Below are positions 16,817-25,110 of a stretch of DNA of 64,000 nt, one piece after another (the first letter of the stretch is position 1; each line of letters starts with the position of its first letter). Under the pieces are notes generated by a model that did no database searches, was not told the DNA's origin, and saw nothing but the letters and a program-made list of their open reading frames with translations. The position numbers were made by a program, and so were the translations under genes. Source of the DNA: Morganella sibonii (lineage in GTDB: Bacteria; Pseudomonadota; Gammaproteobacteria; Enterobacterales; Enterobacteriaceae); assembly GCF_040560245.1 (NCBI RefSeq), contig NZ_JAKMWP010000003.1; one strand, written 5' to 3'.

Positions 16817-17697
16817 GGCTGCTCGTCCTTACTGCCGGTTTTTACCGTCAGATTATCCTGATGACCGTAGAAGACAGCGGCGCGTTCGTCGTCGGTAATC
16901 ACCGTCAGTGAACGCGGATCGTCGTCGTCATGCAGATCCGGACCAGACAGGTTGATATGGCGCAGCACACCACCGAATGTTTTTTCCAGGTTTTTCTGCG
17001 TGAACGTGGTGGCGGTCGGGCCGCTGTCGAGCACAGTACGGTTTATGAGGATCACATGATCACAGAATTCAGGGACACTGCCGAGGTTGTGGGTGGATAC
17101 CAGCACCAGATGTCCCTCTTCACGCAGTGAACGCAGTAAATCAATAATGGCATTCTCTGTTTTGACATCCACACCGGTAAACGGCTCATCCAGCAGCAGG
17201 ACTTTTCCGTTTTGCGCGAGGGCGCGTGCCAGAAACACACGTTTTTTCTGTCCGCCGGAGAGTTCGCCTATCTGGCGGTGGCCCAGACCGGTAAGGCCGA
17301 CGCGTTCCAGAGCGTCGGCGACAGCTTTTTTATCCTCCTTGCCGGGAATTCGCAGAAAACCCATTTTGCCGTAACGGCCCATCATCACGACATCAGAGAC
17401 CAGAACCGGGAAGTTCCAGTCCACTTCTTCTGTCTGCGGAACATAGGCAATCACATTTTTTTTCAGCGCGGCACGTACCGGTTCATCATTCAGTGTCACC
17501 CGCCCCTGTGTCGGCGTGACCAGCCCCATAATGGTTTTGAACAGGGTGGACTTACCGCTGCCGTTAATACCGACGAGCGCACAGATAGAACCGCCTTCTA
17601 TGCTGAAACTGGCATCAAAAATGGCGGTATGACCATTGTTATAGGTGACAGTGGCGTTATCGACAACCAGCTGTGGCTTGCTGAACTGATCACTCAT
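16813..17697 (-). CDS. sitB: Iron/manganese ABC transporter ATPase SitB
   Basis: Cytoplasmic ATPase that powers SitABCD, 294 residues. Walker A GINGSGKSTLFKTI lies near residue 42, Q-loop YVPQTEEVDWNFPV near 90, signature LSGGQKKRVFLARAL near 145, Walker B VLLLDEPFTGVD near 165 and the H-loop STHN near 200. The extra C-terminal tail (about 250-294) is acidic then basic, typical of the YfeB/SitB group. It overlaps sitA and sitC by four bases each. Confidence 0.95.
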   Translation of the reverse strand: MSDQFSKPQLVVDNATVTYNNGHTAIFDASFSIEGGSICALVGINGSGKSTLFKTIMGLVTPTQGRVTLNDEPVRAALKKNVIAYVPQTEEVDWNFPVLVSDVVMMGRYGKMGFLRIPGKEDKKAVADALERVGLTGLGHRQIGELSGGQKKRVFLARALAQNGKVLLLDEPFTGVDVKTENAIIDLLRSLREEGHLVLVSTHNLGSVPEFCDHVILINRTVLDSGPTATTFTQKNLEKTFGGVLRHINLSGPDLHDDDDPRSLTVITDDERAAVFYGHQDNLTVKTGSKDEQP

Positions 17698-18623
17698 TGA
17701 TGAAATCCTTTGGCGATAGTATTTACAGTAGTATTGAGCAGATCAATATAGGTCGGAACCGGGCCGTCAGCGGCGGACAGGGAATCCACATACAGTACAC
17801 CGCCGTATTCTGCGCCGGTTTCTTTGGCAACCTGTTTCGCCGGTTTGTCAGAGATAGTACTTTCGCTGAATACAACCGGGATTTTATATTTACGAACGGT
17901 ATCAATCATATGACGCACCTGCTGTGGTGTGCCTTGCTCTTCTGCGTTAATCGGCCACAGATAGACTTCCTGAAAACCGTAATCATTGGCCAGATAACTG
18001 AACGCACCCTCACTGGTTGCCAGCCAGCGCTGGTTTTCAGGGATATTGGCCAGACGGGCACGCAGCGGGGCATCAAGCGCTTTTATTTTTGCCGCATACG
18101 CGGCCGCGTTTTTATTATAGGTTTCCGCATTGGCCGGGTCATGTTTTACCAGAGCGGCACGAATATTTTCGATGTACATCAGGGCGTTTGTCGGGGACAT
18201 CCAGGCATGCGGGTTCGGGTTACCGTTATACGCACCGCCGCGGATAGAATTTGGTGTAATTCCCTCAGTAATGACAACCGCCGGGACATCCTGTAAATTT
18301 TCAAAGAAGCGTTTAAACCAGCGCTCCAGATTCAGACCGTTCCACAGGATCAGGTCAGCATCCTGGGCGCGCATGATGTCTTTCGGGGTCGGCTGGTAAT
18401 CATGGATCTCCGCGCCGGGCTTGGTGATTGATTCCACAACAGCAGCATCACCGGCCACGTTTTGCGCCATATCCTGAATGATGGTGAAAGTGGTAACGAC
18501 TTTGAATTTTTTCTCTGCCGCAGCGGAGTACCCGCTGACAGCACACAGTGTCAGCAGCAGCACAGCATGCCGGAAGATCTGTGTCAGGGACGGAAAGGAA
18601 AACGTATTTTGTTTTTTGTTCAT
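17694..18623 (-). CDS. sitA: Periplasmic Mn/Fe-binding protein SitA
   Basis: Cluster A-I metal-binding protein that delivers Mn2+/Fe2+ to SitCD, 309 residues from the ATG at 18623. A signal peptide with basic start (MNKKQNTF) and hydrophobic core (HAVLLLTLCAVSGYSAAA) ends before EKKFKVVTTF. Metal-ligand regions are visible: HDYQPTPKDI (first His), NPHAWMSPTN (second His), VFSESTISDKPA (Glu) and YVDSLSAADGPVPTYIDLL (Asp). An upstream in-frame start 72 bases out is rejected as it would bury the signal peptide. A perfect Fur site lies about 50 bp upstream. Confidence 0.95.
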   Translation of the reverse strand: MNKKQNTFSFPSLTQIFRHAVLLLTLCAVSGYSAAAEKKFKVVTTFTIIQDMAQNVAGDAAVVESITKPGAEIHDYQPTPKDIMRAQDADLILWNGLNLERWFKRFFENLQDVPAVVITEGITPNSIRGGAYNGNPNPHAWMSPTNALMYIENIRAALVKHDPANAETYNKNAAAYAAKIKALDAPLRARLANIPENQRWLATSEGAFSYLANDYGFQEVYLWPINAEEQGTPQQVRHMIDTVRKYKIPVVFSESTISDKPAKQVAKETGAEYGGVLYVDSLSAADGPVPTYIDLLNTTVNTIAKGFHQ

Positions 18624-18673
18624 TTTATCAGCCTGCCTGGTTAAAGTGTGACAATCACTAAGGATATCTTTGA

Positions 18674-18688
18674 TGATAATGATTATCA
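18674..18688. promoter_or_regulatory. Perfect Fur box upstream of sitA
   Basis: TGATAATGATTATCA matches the 7-1-7 Fur heptad consensus at every position, 51 bp before the sitA start. The extension to 18693 (AATATC) adds a third hexamer. Fur repression under iron sufficiency is expected; MntR control is possible but no separate MntR site was picked out. Confidence 0.9.
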
Positions 18689-18860
18689 ATATCATTTATG
18701 CTTGTCAAGCACTTCCGTAATATCTTTATAACATTCAGTACGATCGATTCACACTATGCTATGAATCACATAAAATGTAAAAGTTAAGTAAACTCCTTTT
18801 GGTTTATGTGTGTTTTCAGTATTCTTAGCTTCGTCAGAATGCCGGATAAAGGGTAACAGA

Positions 18861-19547
18861 GTGAAAAAAACCGTTAGTGTGATTGCTTTAGCATTATTGT
18901 TGGCGGGCTGCTCAGGAAGCAGCGAACAAAACCGCACCAATTACGGCTCCGGCGGCTGGATAACACCGCCATCTTCCGGCATTACTGATTCTTCCGTTTA
19001 TCCGGTAAAGGGCAGTGGTGTCTATCCTGCAACCCCGTTTGATCAGTTTATCCGCCAGGCATCTAACCGCTATGAGGTCGATGAAACGCTGATCCGTGCC
19101 ATTATTGAGGTTGAATCCTCTTACCGGCCTGAGGTTATCAGTAAATCCAATGCCGTTGGCCTGATGCAGATTAAAGCCTCTACGGCCGGGCGCGATGCTT
19201 ATCGTGTAAAAGGCCGCAATGGCGAACCGAGCACCCGTGATTTACTGGACCCGCAAACCAACATCGATATCGGTACAACCTATATCCGGATTATCCGTGA
19301 CCAGCATCTGGCCGGCATTACCGATCCGCAAACACTCAATTACGCAACGATTGTTTCCTACGTTAACGGCGCCGGAGCTTTACTGCGCACGTTTGATAAC
19401 AACCGTGCACTGGCGATTGAAAAAATCAATGCGCTGTCAGCCGATGAATTTTATGAGCATGTACAGAGTAAACACCCTGCATCACAGGCTCCGCGTTATC
19501 TGTGGAAAGTGAAAAATGCTTACCGCGCACTGGCGATGGCGGACTGA
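18861..19547 (+). CDS. emtA: Membrane-bound lytic murein transglycosylase EmtA-like
   Basis: Endo-type lytic transglycosylase that cuts peptidoglycan glycan strands with 1,6-anhydro ends, anchored as an outer membrane lipoprotein. The GTG at 18861 gives a classical lipoprotein signal, VKKTVSVIALALLLAGC, with Cys at residue 17. A linker rich in Ser/Gly/Pro follows (about 18-55). The SLT domain has the catalytic Glu in AIIEVESSYRP (about residue 88), SNAVGLMQIKASTAGRD, and YATIVSYVNGAGALLRTF. At 228 residues it is longer than E. coli EmtA (203), mainly in the linker. It stands alone; no operon partner. Confidence 0.88.
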   Translation: MKKTVSVIALALLLAGCSGSSEQNRTNYGSGGWITPPSSGITDSSVYPVKGSGVYPATPFDQFIRQASNRYEVDETLIRAIIEVESSYRPEVISKSNAVGLMQIKASTAGRDAYRVKGRNGEPSTRDLLDPQTNIDIGTTYIRIIRDQHLAGITDPQTLNYATIVSYVNGAGALLRTFDNNRALAIEKINALSADEFYEHVQSKHPASQAPRYLWKVKNAYRALAMAD

Positions 19548-19577
19548 TCTTCTGACTTTCTCTTTATAAATCCCCCC

Positions 19578-19618
19578 TCCGTTGCAGATGCTGCGCCGCA
19601 GTGTGAATCTGCAACGGA
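19578..19618. repeat. Nested inverted repeat after emtA
   Basis: TCCGTTGCAGAT (19578-19589) and ATCTGCAACGGA (19607-19618) are perfect 12-bp arms. Inside is a second hairpin CTGCG-C-CGCAG (19591-19601). It begins 30 bp after the emtA stop and has no T run, so it is not a standard terminator. Compare the element at 21600-21660. Confidence 0.8.
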
Positions 19619-19771
19619 ATCGTTCTGCTGAGTTTCCCCTGCAATAAATCCGGTCTGCGGTTTCTGTATCACGCGTCTGTTCCCTGTGAATAAAAAGCAT
19701 ACGATTTACGCCGGTAATAATGAAGAAAAGAATGAGAGGGAATGAGAAATTGCGTGTTATGCGGAAAAATG

Positions 19772-19801
19772 AAAAAAAAAGCCCTGATTCAGGATCAGGG
19801 C
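19772..19801 (-). terminator. Orphan intrinsic terminator on the minus strand
   Basis: GCCCTGAT (19781-19788) pairs with ATCAGGGC (19794-19801) across a five-base loop, followed on the minus strand by nine T's (plus-strand A run 19772-19780). No minus-strand gene lies to its right until past 42 kb, so it must end some small transcript. Confidence 0.85.
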
Positions 19802-19851
19802 AATAAAAATACCAAAAGTTCACTTATCTCTACTACGGCCGGAGTATAACG
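19772..19851 (-). ncRNA. Candidate small RNA of unknown identity
   Basis: Proposed about 80-nt minus-strand RNA ending at the strong terminator 19801-19772. A U-rich stretch just before the hairpin (GGTATTTTTATTG) fits Hfq binding. A promoter is possible at TTATCA (19887-19882), 18 bp, TAAAAT (19863-19858), giving a start near 19851. It does not match any small RNA sequence I recall. No open reading frame of credible length is present. Existence is inference from terminator plus promoter; the 491-bp gap 19548-20038 is otherwise without genes. Confidence 0.45.
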
Positions 19852-19881
19852 GACAACATTTTACAATTGGTGAATTAACAA

Positions 19882-19896
19882 TGATAAATTGTATCA
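19882..19896. promoter_or_regulatory. Fur-like dyad at the candidate small RNA promoter
   Basis: TGATAAATTGTATCA is an imperfect palindrome matching 11 of 14 non-central positions of the 7-1-7 Fur consensus. It overlaps the proposed -35 element of the minus-strand RNA. It is weaker than the sitA or hemP sites. Confidence 0.35.
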
Positions 19897-20038
19897 ATGT
19901 TTTACCTGATCGTTCCGCAAAATAAATGATTGCGCTCCGTGATTGAGCTCTGTGATTGTTACAAAGCAGTCGTACCCGGCGGGAAGTCCGGCTATAATGC
20001 CGGGCTTTCTCTGACACTGATAATTAAAATTGCCGGGT

Positions 20039-21592
20039 ATGATGACTACACGTATGTTACGGATATTTATTGCGACAGGCGGGTTATTTCTGTTTCTGTC
20101 GGTGCTTCATTTAAGTTTTGGTTATGAATATAAGTTCATTTATGTTCTCAGTGCTGCGGCATTGTTTACATTCTGCCTGTCATTCAGCAGAGTGTTATAT
20201 GTTCTCCTGCTGACGATATATTTACTTACGGGGCTGATTTACGGGGCTGTGGGGATTAATTACGGTTATCCCGATGTGAATGCGGTTGGTTCACTGATGT
20301 ATACCGATAACGGCGAATCGCTGGAATATATTGCAGGGCTGCCGTTTAAAACCTATCTGTATCTTGCCGGACTACTGGTATTTGCAGGCTGCGCGTTGCT
20401 GATGAAACCACTGAAAAAACGTCATCAGCGTATTGCACTGTTTACTGTCTTTTTTATTACCGCATTCTGGTCATCCTCAAAAGATTATATTCAGGGAAAA
20501 TCTGAGGGATTTGTCTCGGTATTCCGTTCCGGGCTGCCGGAAATTCGTTTTTTCCGTGACAGTTATGAAAGCTATGCGGAAATCCGCAAAGATAACCTGC
20601 GTTATGCGAAAGTGATTGAAACCAGTGACCACTGGAACCCGCAAGTGACAGAGACCGGTTATGATACCTATATTCTTGTCATCGGTGAGAGTGTGCGCAA
20701 AGACTTTATGCATGCGTTCGGTTTTGAATTACATCCGAATACACCATGGATGAGCAGCCGTAACGGTCTGTTTTTTGATAATTATATTTCAGCATCAGGC
20801 TCCACCACACTGTCTCTGACAAATGCACTTGCTATCCGTGAAAAGAATGTGACAAACCTGAGTGATAATCTGGTATCACTGGCCAATAAAGCCGGTTTTC
20901 ATACTTACTGGATTTCAAATCAGCATATGAAAGGTATTTATGATTCCCCTGTCGGTATTATGGGGAAAAAAGCCGGGTTTTATCATTTTCTTGCCCCGAA
21001 CCGCTCGGATAAAGGCGGGCCGGATGAAATGCTGCTGCCGTTTGTGCGTGACGCACTGGCAGAAAAAAAAGGTAAGAAATTAATTGTGGTTCATTTGATC
21101 GGTTCTCACCCGCAACCCTGCGGAAGACTGACTGAAAATTTCGATAAATTTATCGGTTCACGCAATATTTCCTGTTATATCAAAAGTATTGAGAATACCG
21201 ATAAATTATTGTCGGATATTGCAGAGATGGCAGGGCAGGATAAGCAGCGCTGGACGATGGCTTACTTCTCTGACCATGGTCTGCTGTTTGTGGATAAGGG
21301 AACGGAAAATACCAATCTGACACACGGCGACAGCATGAAACAGAATTTTCAGGTACCGTTTTTTATCACCGCGTTTGATGCTCAGTCACAAACCCGGATC
21401 ACGCATTTCCGCAGCGGATTATCTATGCTGCCGCTGCTGAGTCAGTGGATGGGGATTAAGGAGCCAAAACTGGAAAGTGATTGTGACTGGTTGCGGGATA
21501 CGGATTGTGCCGGACAAAAGAGCGTGGTGAATTTTAAAAATGAACTGAAGTCATTTGACTCATTAGGGGAAGATAATCCGGTTCTTCCCTGA
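20039..21592 (+). CDS. Phosphoethanolamine transferase, YbiP/OpgE-like
   Basis: Inner-membrane sulfatase-fold transferase that moves phosphoethanolamine from phosphatidylethanolamine to an envelope glycan, 517 residues. Four to five N-terminal helices occupy about residues 1-150; the periplasmic catalytic domain follows. Metal and nucleophile motifs: VIGESVRKDFMHAFGF (about 215), ASGSTTLSLTNAL with the Thr nucleophile (about 255), HLIGSHPQPCG, YFSDHGLLF and THGDSMKQNFQVPFF (His ligands). The ASGST and IGSHPQ motifs recall E. coli OpgE (YbiP), which modifies periplasmic glucans, more than lipid A-specific EptA. A lipid A role therefore cannot be claimed. Start is uncertain among ATGs at 20039, 20042 and 20054. 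It is flanked by nested inverted repeats. Confidence 0.8.
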   Translation: MMTTRMLRIFIATGGLFLFLSVLHLSFGYEYKFIYVLSAAALFTFCLSFSRVLYVLLLTIYLLTGLIYGAVGINYGYPDVNAVGSLMYTDNGESLEYIAGLPFKTYLYLAGLLVFAGCALLMKPLKKRHQRIALFTVFFITAFWSSSKDYIQGKSEGFVSVFRSGLPEIRFFRDSYESYAEIRKDNLRYAKVIETSDHWNPQVTETGYDTYILVIGESVRKDFMHAFGFELHPNTPWMSSRNGLFFDNYISASGSTTLSLTNALAIREKNVTNLSDNLVSLANKAGFHTYWISNQHMKGIYDSPVGIMGKKAGFYHFLAPNRSDKGGPDEMLLPFVRDALAEKKGKKLIVVHLIGSHPQPCGRLTENFDKFIGSRNISCYIKSIENTDKLLSDIAEMAGQDKQRWTMAYFSDHGLLFVDKGTENTNLTHGDSMKQNFQVPFFITAFDAQSQTRITHFRSGLSMLPLLSQWMGIKEPKLESDCDWLRDTDCAGQKSVVNFKNELKSFDSLGEDNPVLP

Positions 21593-21599
21593 AAGCGGG

Positions 21600-21660
21600 C
21601 TGCGGCAGATTTTCACAACGGCATGGTGCCGTACAGAAAATGATTTAAAATCTGCCGCAG
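21600..21660. repeat. Nested inverted repeat after the phosphoethanolamine transferase gene
   Basis: CTGCGGCAGATTTT (21600-21613) and AAAATCTGCCGCAG (21647-21660) are perfect 14-bp arms. Between them ACGGCA-TGG-TGCCGT (21618-21632) forms an inner hairpin. It starts eight bases after the stop codon. It may act as a factor-dependent terminator or mRNA 3' end, but there is no T run directly after it. Confidence 0.82.
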
Positions 21661-21766
21661 ATGCTGTTTTAAAAAGGAAATGTTCATAATTTCTGCATTC
21701 TTTGTGACACCGCACACTTTTTCAGATACCTGGTCACATAAACCTATTAATCCTTATTTGCTGTGC

Positions 21767-21936
21767 TAGTATGGATTTCGAGTTCCGGCAAGGGCGCCCG
21801 GCAGATTATTATCCGCAGGTGTGACCCGGCTTGCAATGTACGCAAGAAATTGCCGGTAACGTACTGAAAATCAAATAAATGAGATTTCTATATGTGATCT
21901 TACGTATGGGTCACCACTGTAGATAAGGATTTAAAA
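21767..21936 (+). promoter_or_regulatory. thrS leader with tRNA-Thr-like operator hairpin
   Basis: A TG-extended -10 (TAGTAT, 21767-21772) starts a leader of about 160 nt. At 21894-21914, GTGATC and GGTCAC form a six-pair stem with a nine-base loop TTACGTATG that contains CGT, a threonine-anticodon triplet. It sits 23-43 bases before the ATG, where E. coli thrS has operator domain 2 that threonyl-tRNA synthetase binds to block its own translation. AAGGAT serves as ribosome site. Homology of the control is inferred from position, loop and stem. Confidence 0.6.
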
Positions 21937-23868
21937 ATGCCTGTAATTACTCTTCCTGACGGCAGTCAGCGCCAGTTTAATCATCCTGTTTCTGTCCTTG
22001 ATGTTGCGAATGATATCGGTGCCGGTCTGGCGAAAGCCTGCATCGCCGGTCGTGTTAACGGTACGCTGGTCGATGCCTGCGATATGATCGAACACGATGC
22101 CACGTTAGCCATTATCACCGCCAAAGACGAGGAAGGACTGGAAATCATCCGCCACTCCTGTGCTCACCTGTTAGGTCATGCTATCAAACAATTATGGCCG
22201 AACACCCGCATGGCGATTGGTCCGGTCATCGATAACGGTTTCTATTATGACGTTGACCTCGATGAGTCTCTGACCCAGGAAGACCTGGAGAAACTCGAAC
22301 AGCGGATGACGGAACTCGCCAAAAAAGATTATGACGTGGTGAAAAAACGCGTCACATGGAGCGAGGCCCGCGAGACGTTCGTTTCCCGTGGTGAAGATTA
22401 CAAGGTTGAAATTCTGGACGAAAATATCGGTCAGGATGAGCATCCTGCACTGTATTTCCATGAAGAATATATCGATATGTGCCGTGGTCCGCACGTACCG
22501 AATATGCGTTTCTGCCATAGCTTCAAATTACAGAAAGTGGCCGGTGCCTACTGGCGCGGCGACAGCGAAAACAAAATGCTGCAACGCATTTACGGCACCG
22601 CGTGGGGCGATAAGAAGCAGTTAGCTGCCTATCTCCAGCGTCTGGAAGAAGCTGCAAAACGCGATCACCGTAAAATCGGTAAGCAGCTTGACCTGTATCA
22701 TATGCAGGAAGAAGCGCCGGGTATGGCGTTCTGGCATAACGACGGCTGGACAATTTTCCGTGAACTGGAAGTGTTCGTCCGTGTGAAACTGAAAGAGTAC
22801 GATTACCAGGAAGTAAAAGGTCCGTTTATGATGGACCGCGTTCTGTGGGAAAAAACAGGACACTGGGAAAACTACAAAGAGCATATGTTCACAACGTCTT
22901 CTGAAAACCGTGAATATTGCATTAAGCCGATGAACTGTCCGGGTCATATCCAGATCTTCAATCAGGGTCTGCGTTCTTACCGTGATCTGCCGCTGCGTAT
23001 GGCGGAGTTCGGCAGCTGTCACCGTAACGAATCTTCCGGTGCACTGCATGGTCTGATGCGTGTCCGCGGCTTTACTCAGGATGATGCGCATATCTTCTGT
23101 ACAGAAGAGCAGGTGATGGACGAAGTCAGCGCCTGTATCCGTATGGTCTATGACATGTACTCCACTTTCGGCTTTAAAAAGATTGTGGTTAAACTGTCTA
23201 CCCGTCCGGAAAAACGTATCGGTTCTGATGTCCAGTGGGATAAAGCCGAAGCTGACCTGGCAAGCGCACTGAAAGAAAACAACATTGAATTCGAATATCT
23301 GCCGGGCGAAGGTGCCTTCTACGGGCCGAAAATTGAATTTACTTTGTATGATTGTTTGGATCGTGCATGGCAATGTGGTACAGTGCAGCTCGATTTCTCT
23401 CTGCCGGCTCGTCTGGGTGCAACTTACGTTGCCGAAAACAATGAACGCGTTACCCCGGTGATGATTCACCGCGCGATTTTAGGCTCGATGGAGCGCTTCA
23501 TTGGTATCCTGACTGAAGAAACTGCCGGTTTCTTCCCGACATGGTTAGCGCCTAACCAGGTAGTGGTAATGAATATCACTGATTCTCAGGCCGATTATGT
23601 TCAGAAAGTCGTCAAAGAACTGCAGGATGCCGGAATTCGTGCAAAAGCAGACTTGAGAAATGAGAAAATTGGCTTTAAAATTCGCGAACACACGCTACGT
23701 CGTGTTCCGTATATGCTGGTCTGCGGTGATAAAGAGATGGAAACAGGCGAGGTGTCTGTTCGTACCCGTCGCGGCAAGGATCTTGGCAGCATAAACGTGA
23801 GCGAATTTAAAGACGCACTGCTTGAAGAAATTCGCAGTCGCAGAATTGAAGAACAACCGGAGGAATAA
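21937..23868 (+). CDS. thrS: Threonyl-tRNA synthetase
   Basis: Class II synthetase that charges tRNA-Thr, 643 residues (E. coli 642). Domains in order: TGS domain (about 1-62), the editing domain with HSCAHLLGHAIKQLWP near residue 73 and CRGPHV near 182, the catalytic core (about 245-530) with zinc ligand Cys in KPMNCPGH near 334 and class II motif 2 around GSCHRNESSG, and the anticodon-binding domain from about 535. It is the first gene of the thrS-infC-rpmI-rplT cluster. Only three bases separate its stop from the infC start, so infC translation is probably coupled. Confidence 0.98.
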   Translation: MPVITLPDGSQRQFNHPVSVLDVANDIGAGLAKACIAGRVNGTLVDACDMIEHDATLAIITAKDEEGLEIIRHSCAHLLGHAIKQLWPNTRMAIGPVIDNGFYYDVDLDESLTQEDLEKLEQRMTELAKKDYDVVKKRVTWSEARETFVSRGEDYKVEILDENIGQDEHPALYFHEEYIDMCRGPHVPNMRFCHSFKLQKVAGAYWRGDSENKMLQRIYGTAWGDKKQLAAYLQRLEEAAKRDHRKIGKQLDLYHMQEEAPGMAFWHNDGWTIFRELEVFVRVKLKEYDYQEVKGPFMMDRVLWEKTGHWENYKEHMFTTSSENREYCIKPMNCPGHIQIFNQGLRSYRDLPLRMAEFGSCHRNESSGALHGLMRVRGFTQDDAHIFCTEEQVMDEVSACIRMVYDMYSTFGFKKIVVKLSTRPEKRIGSDVQWDKAEADLASALKENNIEFEYLPGEGAFYGPKIEFTLYDCLDRAWQCGTVQLDFSLPARLGATYVAENNERVTPVMIHRAILGSMERFIGILTEETAGFFPTWLAPNQVVVMNITDSQADYVQKVVKELQDAGIRAKADLRNEKIGFKIREHTLRRVPYMLVCGDKEMETGEVSVRTRRGKDLGSINVSEFKDALLEEIRSRRIEEQPEE

Positions 23869-23871
23869 GGT

Positions 23872-24411
23872 ATTAAAGGCGGAAAAAGAATTCAAACAGC
23901 ACGTCCGAACCGTATCAATGCGGAAATCCGTGTCAATGAAGTTCGTTTAACTGGTCTTGAAGGTGAACAGCTTGGTGTTGTGAGCCTGAAAGAAGCTCTT
24001 GAGAAAGCCGAGGAAGCCGGGGTTGATTTAGTTGAAATCAGCCCTAATGCCGAACCGCCCGTTTGCCGTATCATGGATTACGGCAAATTCCTCTACGAGA
24101 AAAGCAAATCGGCTAAAGAGCAGAAGAAGAAACAAAAAGTTATTCAGGTTAAGGAAATTAAATTCCGTCCTGGCACAGATGAAGGCGACTATCAGGTCAA
24201 ACTACGCAACCTGATTCGTTTTCTTGAAGATGGCGATAAAGCCAAAATCACACTGCGGTTCCGTGGTCGTGAAATGGCGCACCAGCAGATTGGTATTGAA
24301 GTGCTTAACCGCATCAAAGAAGATCTGAGTGAATTAGCTTCCGTCGAATCCTTCCCGTCGAAGATCGAAGGTCGCCAGATGATCATGGTGCTCGCTCCTA
24401 AGAAGAAATAG
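23872..24411 (+). CDS. infC: Translation initiation factor IF-3 (AUU start)
   Basis: IF-3 monitors start-codon and initiator tRNA fidelity on the 30S subunit. The conserved protein starts with KGGKRIQTARPNRINAEI, and the only possible start at the right place is ATT at 23872, giving 179 residues (E. coli 180). Downstream ATGs would delete the N-terminal domain. AGGAATAAGG lies just upstream. The AUU start is the known basis of IF-3 autoregulation, since IF-3 discriminates against it. The C-terminal domain with RFRGREMAHQQIG is intact and the end is basic (LAPKKK). Confidence 0.96.
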   Translation: MKGGKRIQTARPNRINAEIRVNEVRLTGLEGEQLGVVSLKEALEKAEEAGVDLVEISPNAEPPVCRIMDYGKFLYEKSKSAKEQKKKQKVIQVKEIKFRPGTDEGDYQVKLRNLIRFLEDGDKAKITLRFRGREMAHQQIGIEVLNRIKEDLSELASVESFPSKIEGRQMIMVLAPKKK

Positions 24412-24433
24412 TCCGGCAATCCAAGTAATAAAT

Positions 24434-24458
24434 GCCGGGGGCAACCCCGGCTTTTATT
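24434..24458 (+). terminator. Hairpin between infC and rpmI
   Basis: GCCGGGG-GCAA-CCCCGGC followed by TTTTATT. A GC-rich seven-pair stem with tetraloop and T-rich tail should end part of the infC transcripts. In E. coli this interval also belongs to the L20 (RplT) translational operator of rpmI-rplT. Confidence 0.8.
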
Positions 24459-24502
24459 CGCCGGATTAATTCGTTGTTTAACAATGCGAAGTGGAAATAA
24501 AA

Positions 24503-24700
24503 ATGCCAAAGATTAAAACTGTACGTGGTGCAGCTAAGCGTTTCAAAAAAACCGCTAAAGGTGGTTTCAAACGTAAGCATGCTAACCTCCGTCATATCCT
24601 GACTAAAAAATCAACTAAGCGTAAACGTCATTTACGTCCGAAAGGTATGGTCTCCAAAGGGGATCTGGGTTTAGTTGTCGCTTGCCTGCCATACGCATAA
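24503..24700 (+). CDS. rpmI: 50S ribosomal protein L35
   Basis: Small basic ribosomal protein of 65 residues, MPKIKTVRGAAKRFKKT at the N-terminus and ACLPYA at the C-terminus, full length and highly conserved. An in-frame start 12 bases upstream is rejected because the L35 family begins MPKIKT. It lies between infC and rplT as in all enterobacteria. Regulation by L20 binding upstream is established in E. coli and likely here. Confidence 0.97.
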   Translation: MPKIKTVRGAAKRFKKTAKGGFKRKHANLRHILTKKSTKRKRHLRPKGMVSKGDLGLVVACLPYA

Positions 24701-24740
24701 GCAAGTTTTTTAGCAAAGTTTACGACTTTAGGAGATTAGT

Positions 24741-25097
24741 ATGGCTCGTGTAAAACGTGGTGTCATTGCTCGCGCACGTCACAAAAAAATTCTGAAACAA
24801 GCGAAAGGTTACTACGGTGCCCGTTCGCGCGTTTATCGTGTTGCCTTCCAGGCAGTAATCAAAGCTGGTCAGTATGCTTACCGTGACCGTCGTCAGCGTA
24901 AGCGTCAGTTCCGTCAGCTGTGGATTGCACGTATCAACGCAGCAGCTCGTCAGAATGGTCTGTCTTACAGCCGTTTCATTAACGGTCTGAAAAAGGCATC
25001 CATCGAAATCGATCGTAAGATCTTAGCTGATATCGCTGTATTCGATAAAGCCGCATTTACTGCGCTGGTCGAAAAAGCAAAAGGCGCTCTGGCGTAA
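24741..25097 (+). CDS. rplT: 50S ribosomal protein L20
   Basis: Ribosome assembly protein of 118 residues that binds 23S rRNA and also represses its own operon in E. coli. The long basic N-terminal extension (MARVKRGVIARARHKKILKQ) and the globular C-terminal part ending VEKAKGALA are intact. GGAGAT is the ribosome site. The start is 40 bases after the rpmI stop. Confidence 0.98.
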   Translation: MARVKRGVIARARHKKILKQAKGYYGARSRVYRVAFQAVIKAGQYAYRDRRQRKRQFRQLWIARINAAARQNGLSYSRFINGLKKASIEIDRKILADIAVFDKAAFTALVEKAKGALA

Positions 25098-25110
25098 TTG
25101 CTCAGACAGA

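Noticed and set aside
19975..20004. TATAAT at 19993 within CCGGC-TATAAT-GCCGG as promoter of the transferase gene
   Set aside because: No -35 at proper distance, and the hexamer forms the loop of a hairpin followed by CTTTCTCT, so it may equally be a weak terminator. Left unassigned.
19820..20017. 65-codon minus-strand open frame upstream of the phosphoethanolamine transferase gene
   Set aside because: GTG start without ribosome site, and it covers the candidate small RNA promoter. The terminator-linked RNA explains the region better.
22621..23469. 282-codon open frame on the minus strand inside thrS
   Set aside because: Lies opposite a highly conserved gene, is rich in His/Thr/Phe as expected of an antisense shadow, and has no ribosome site.
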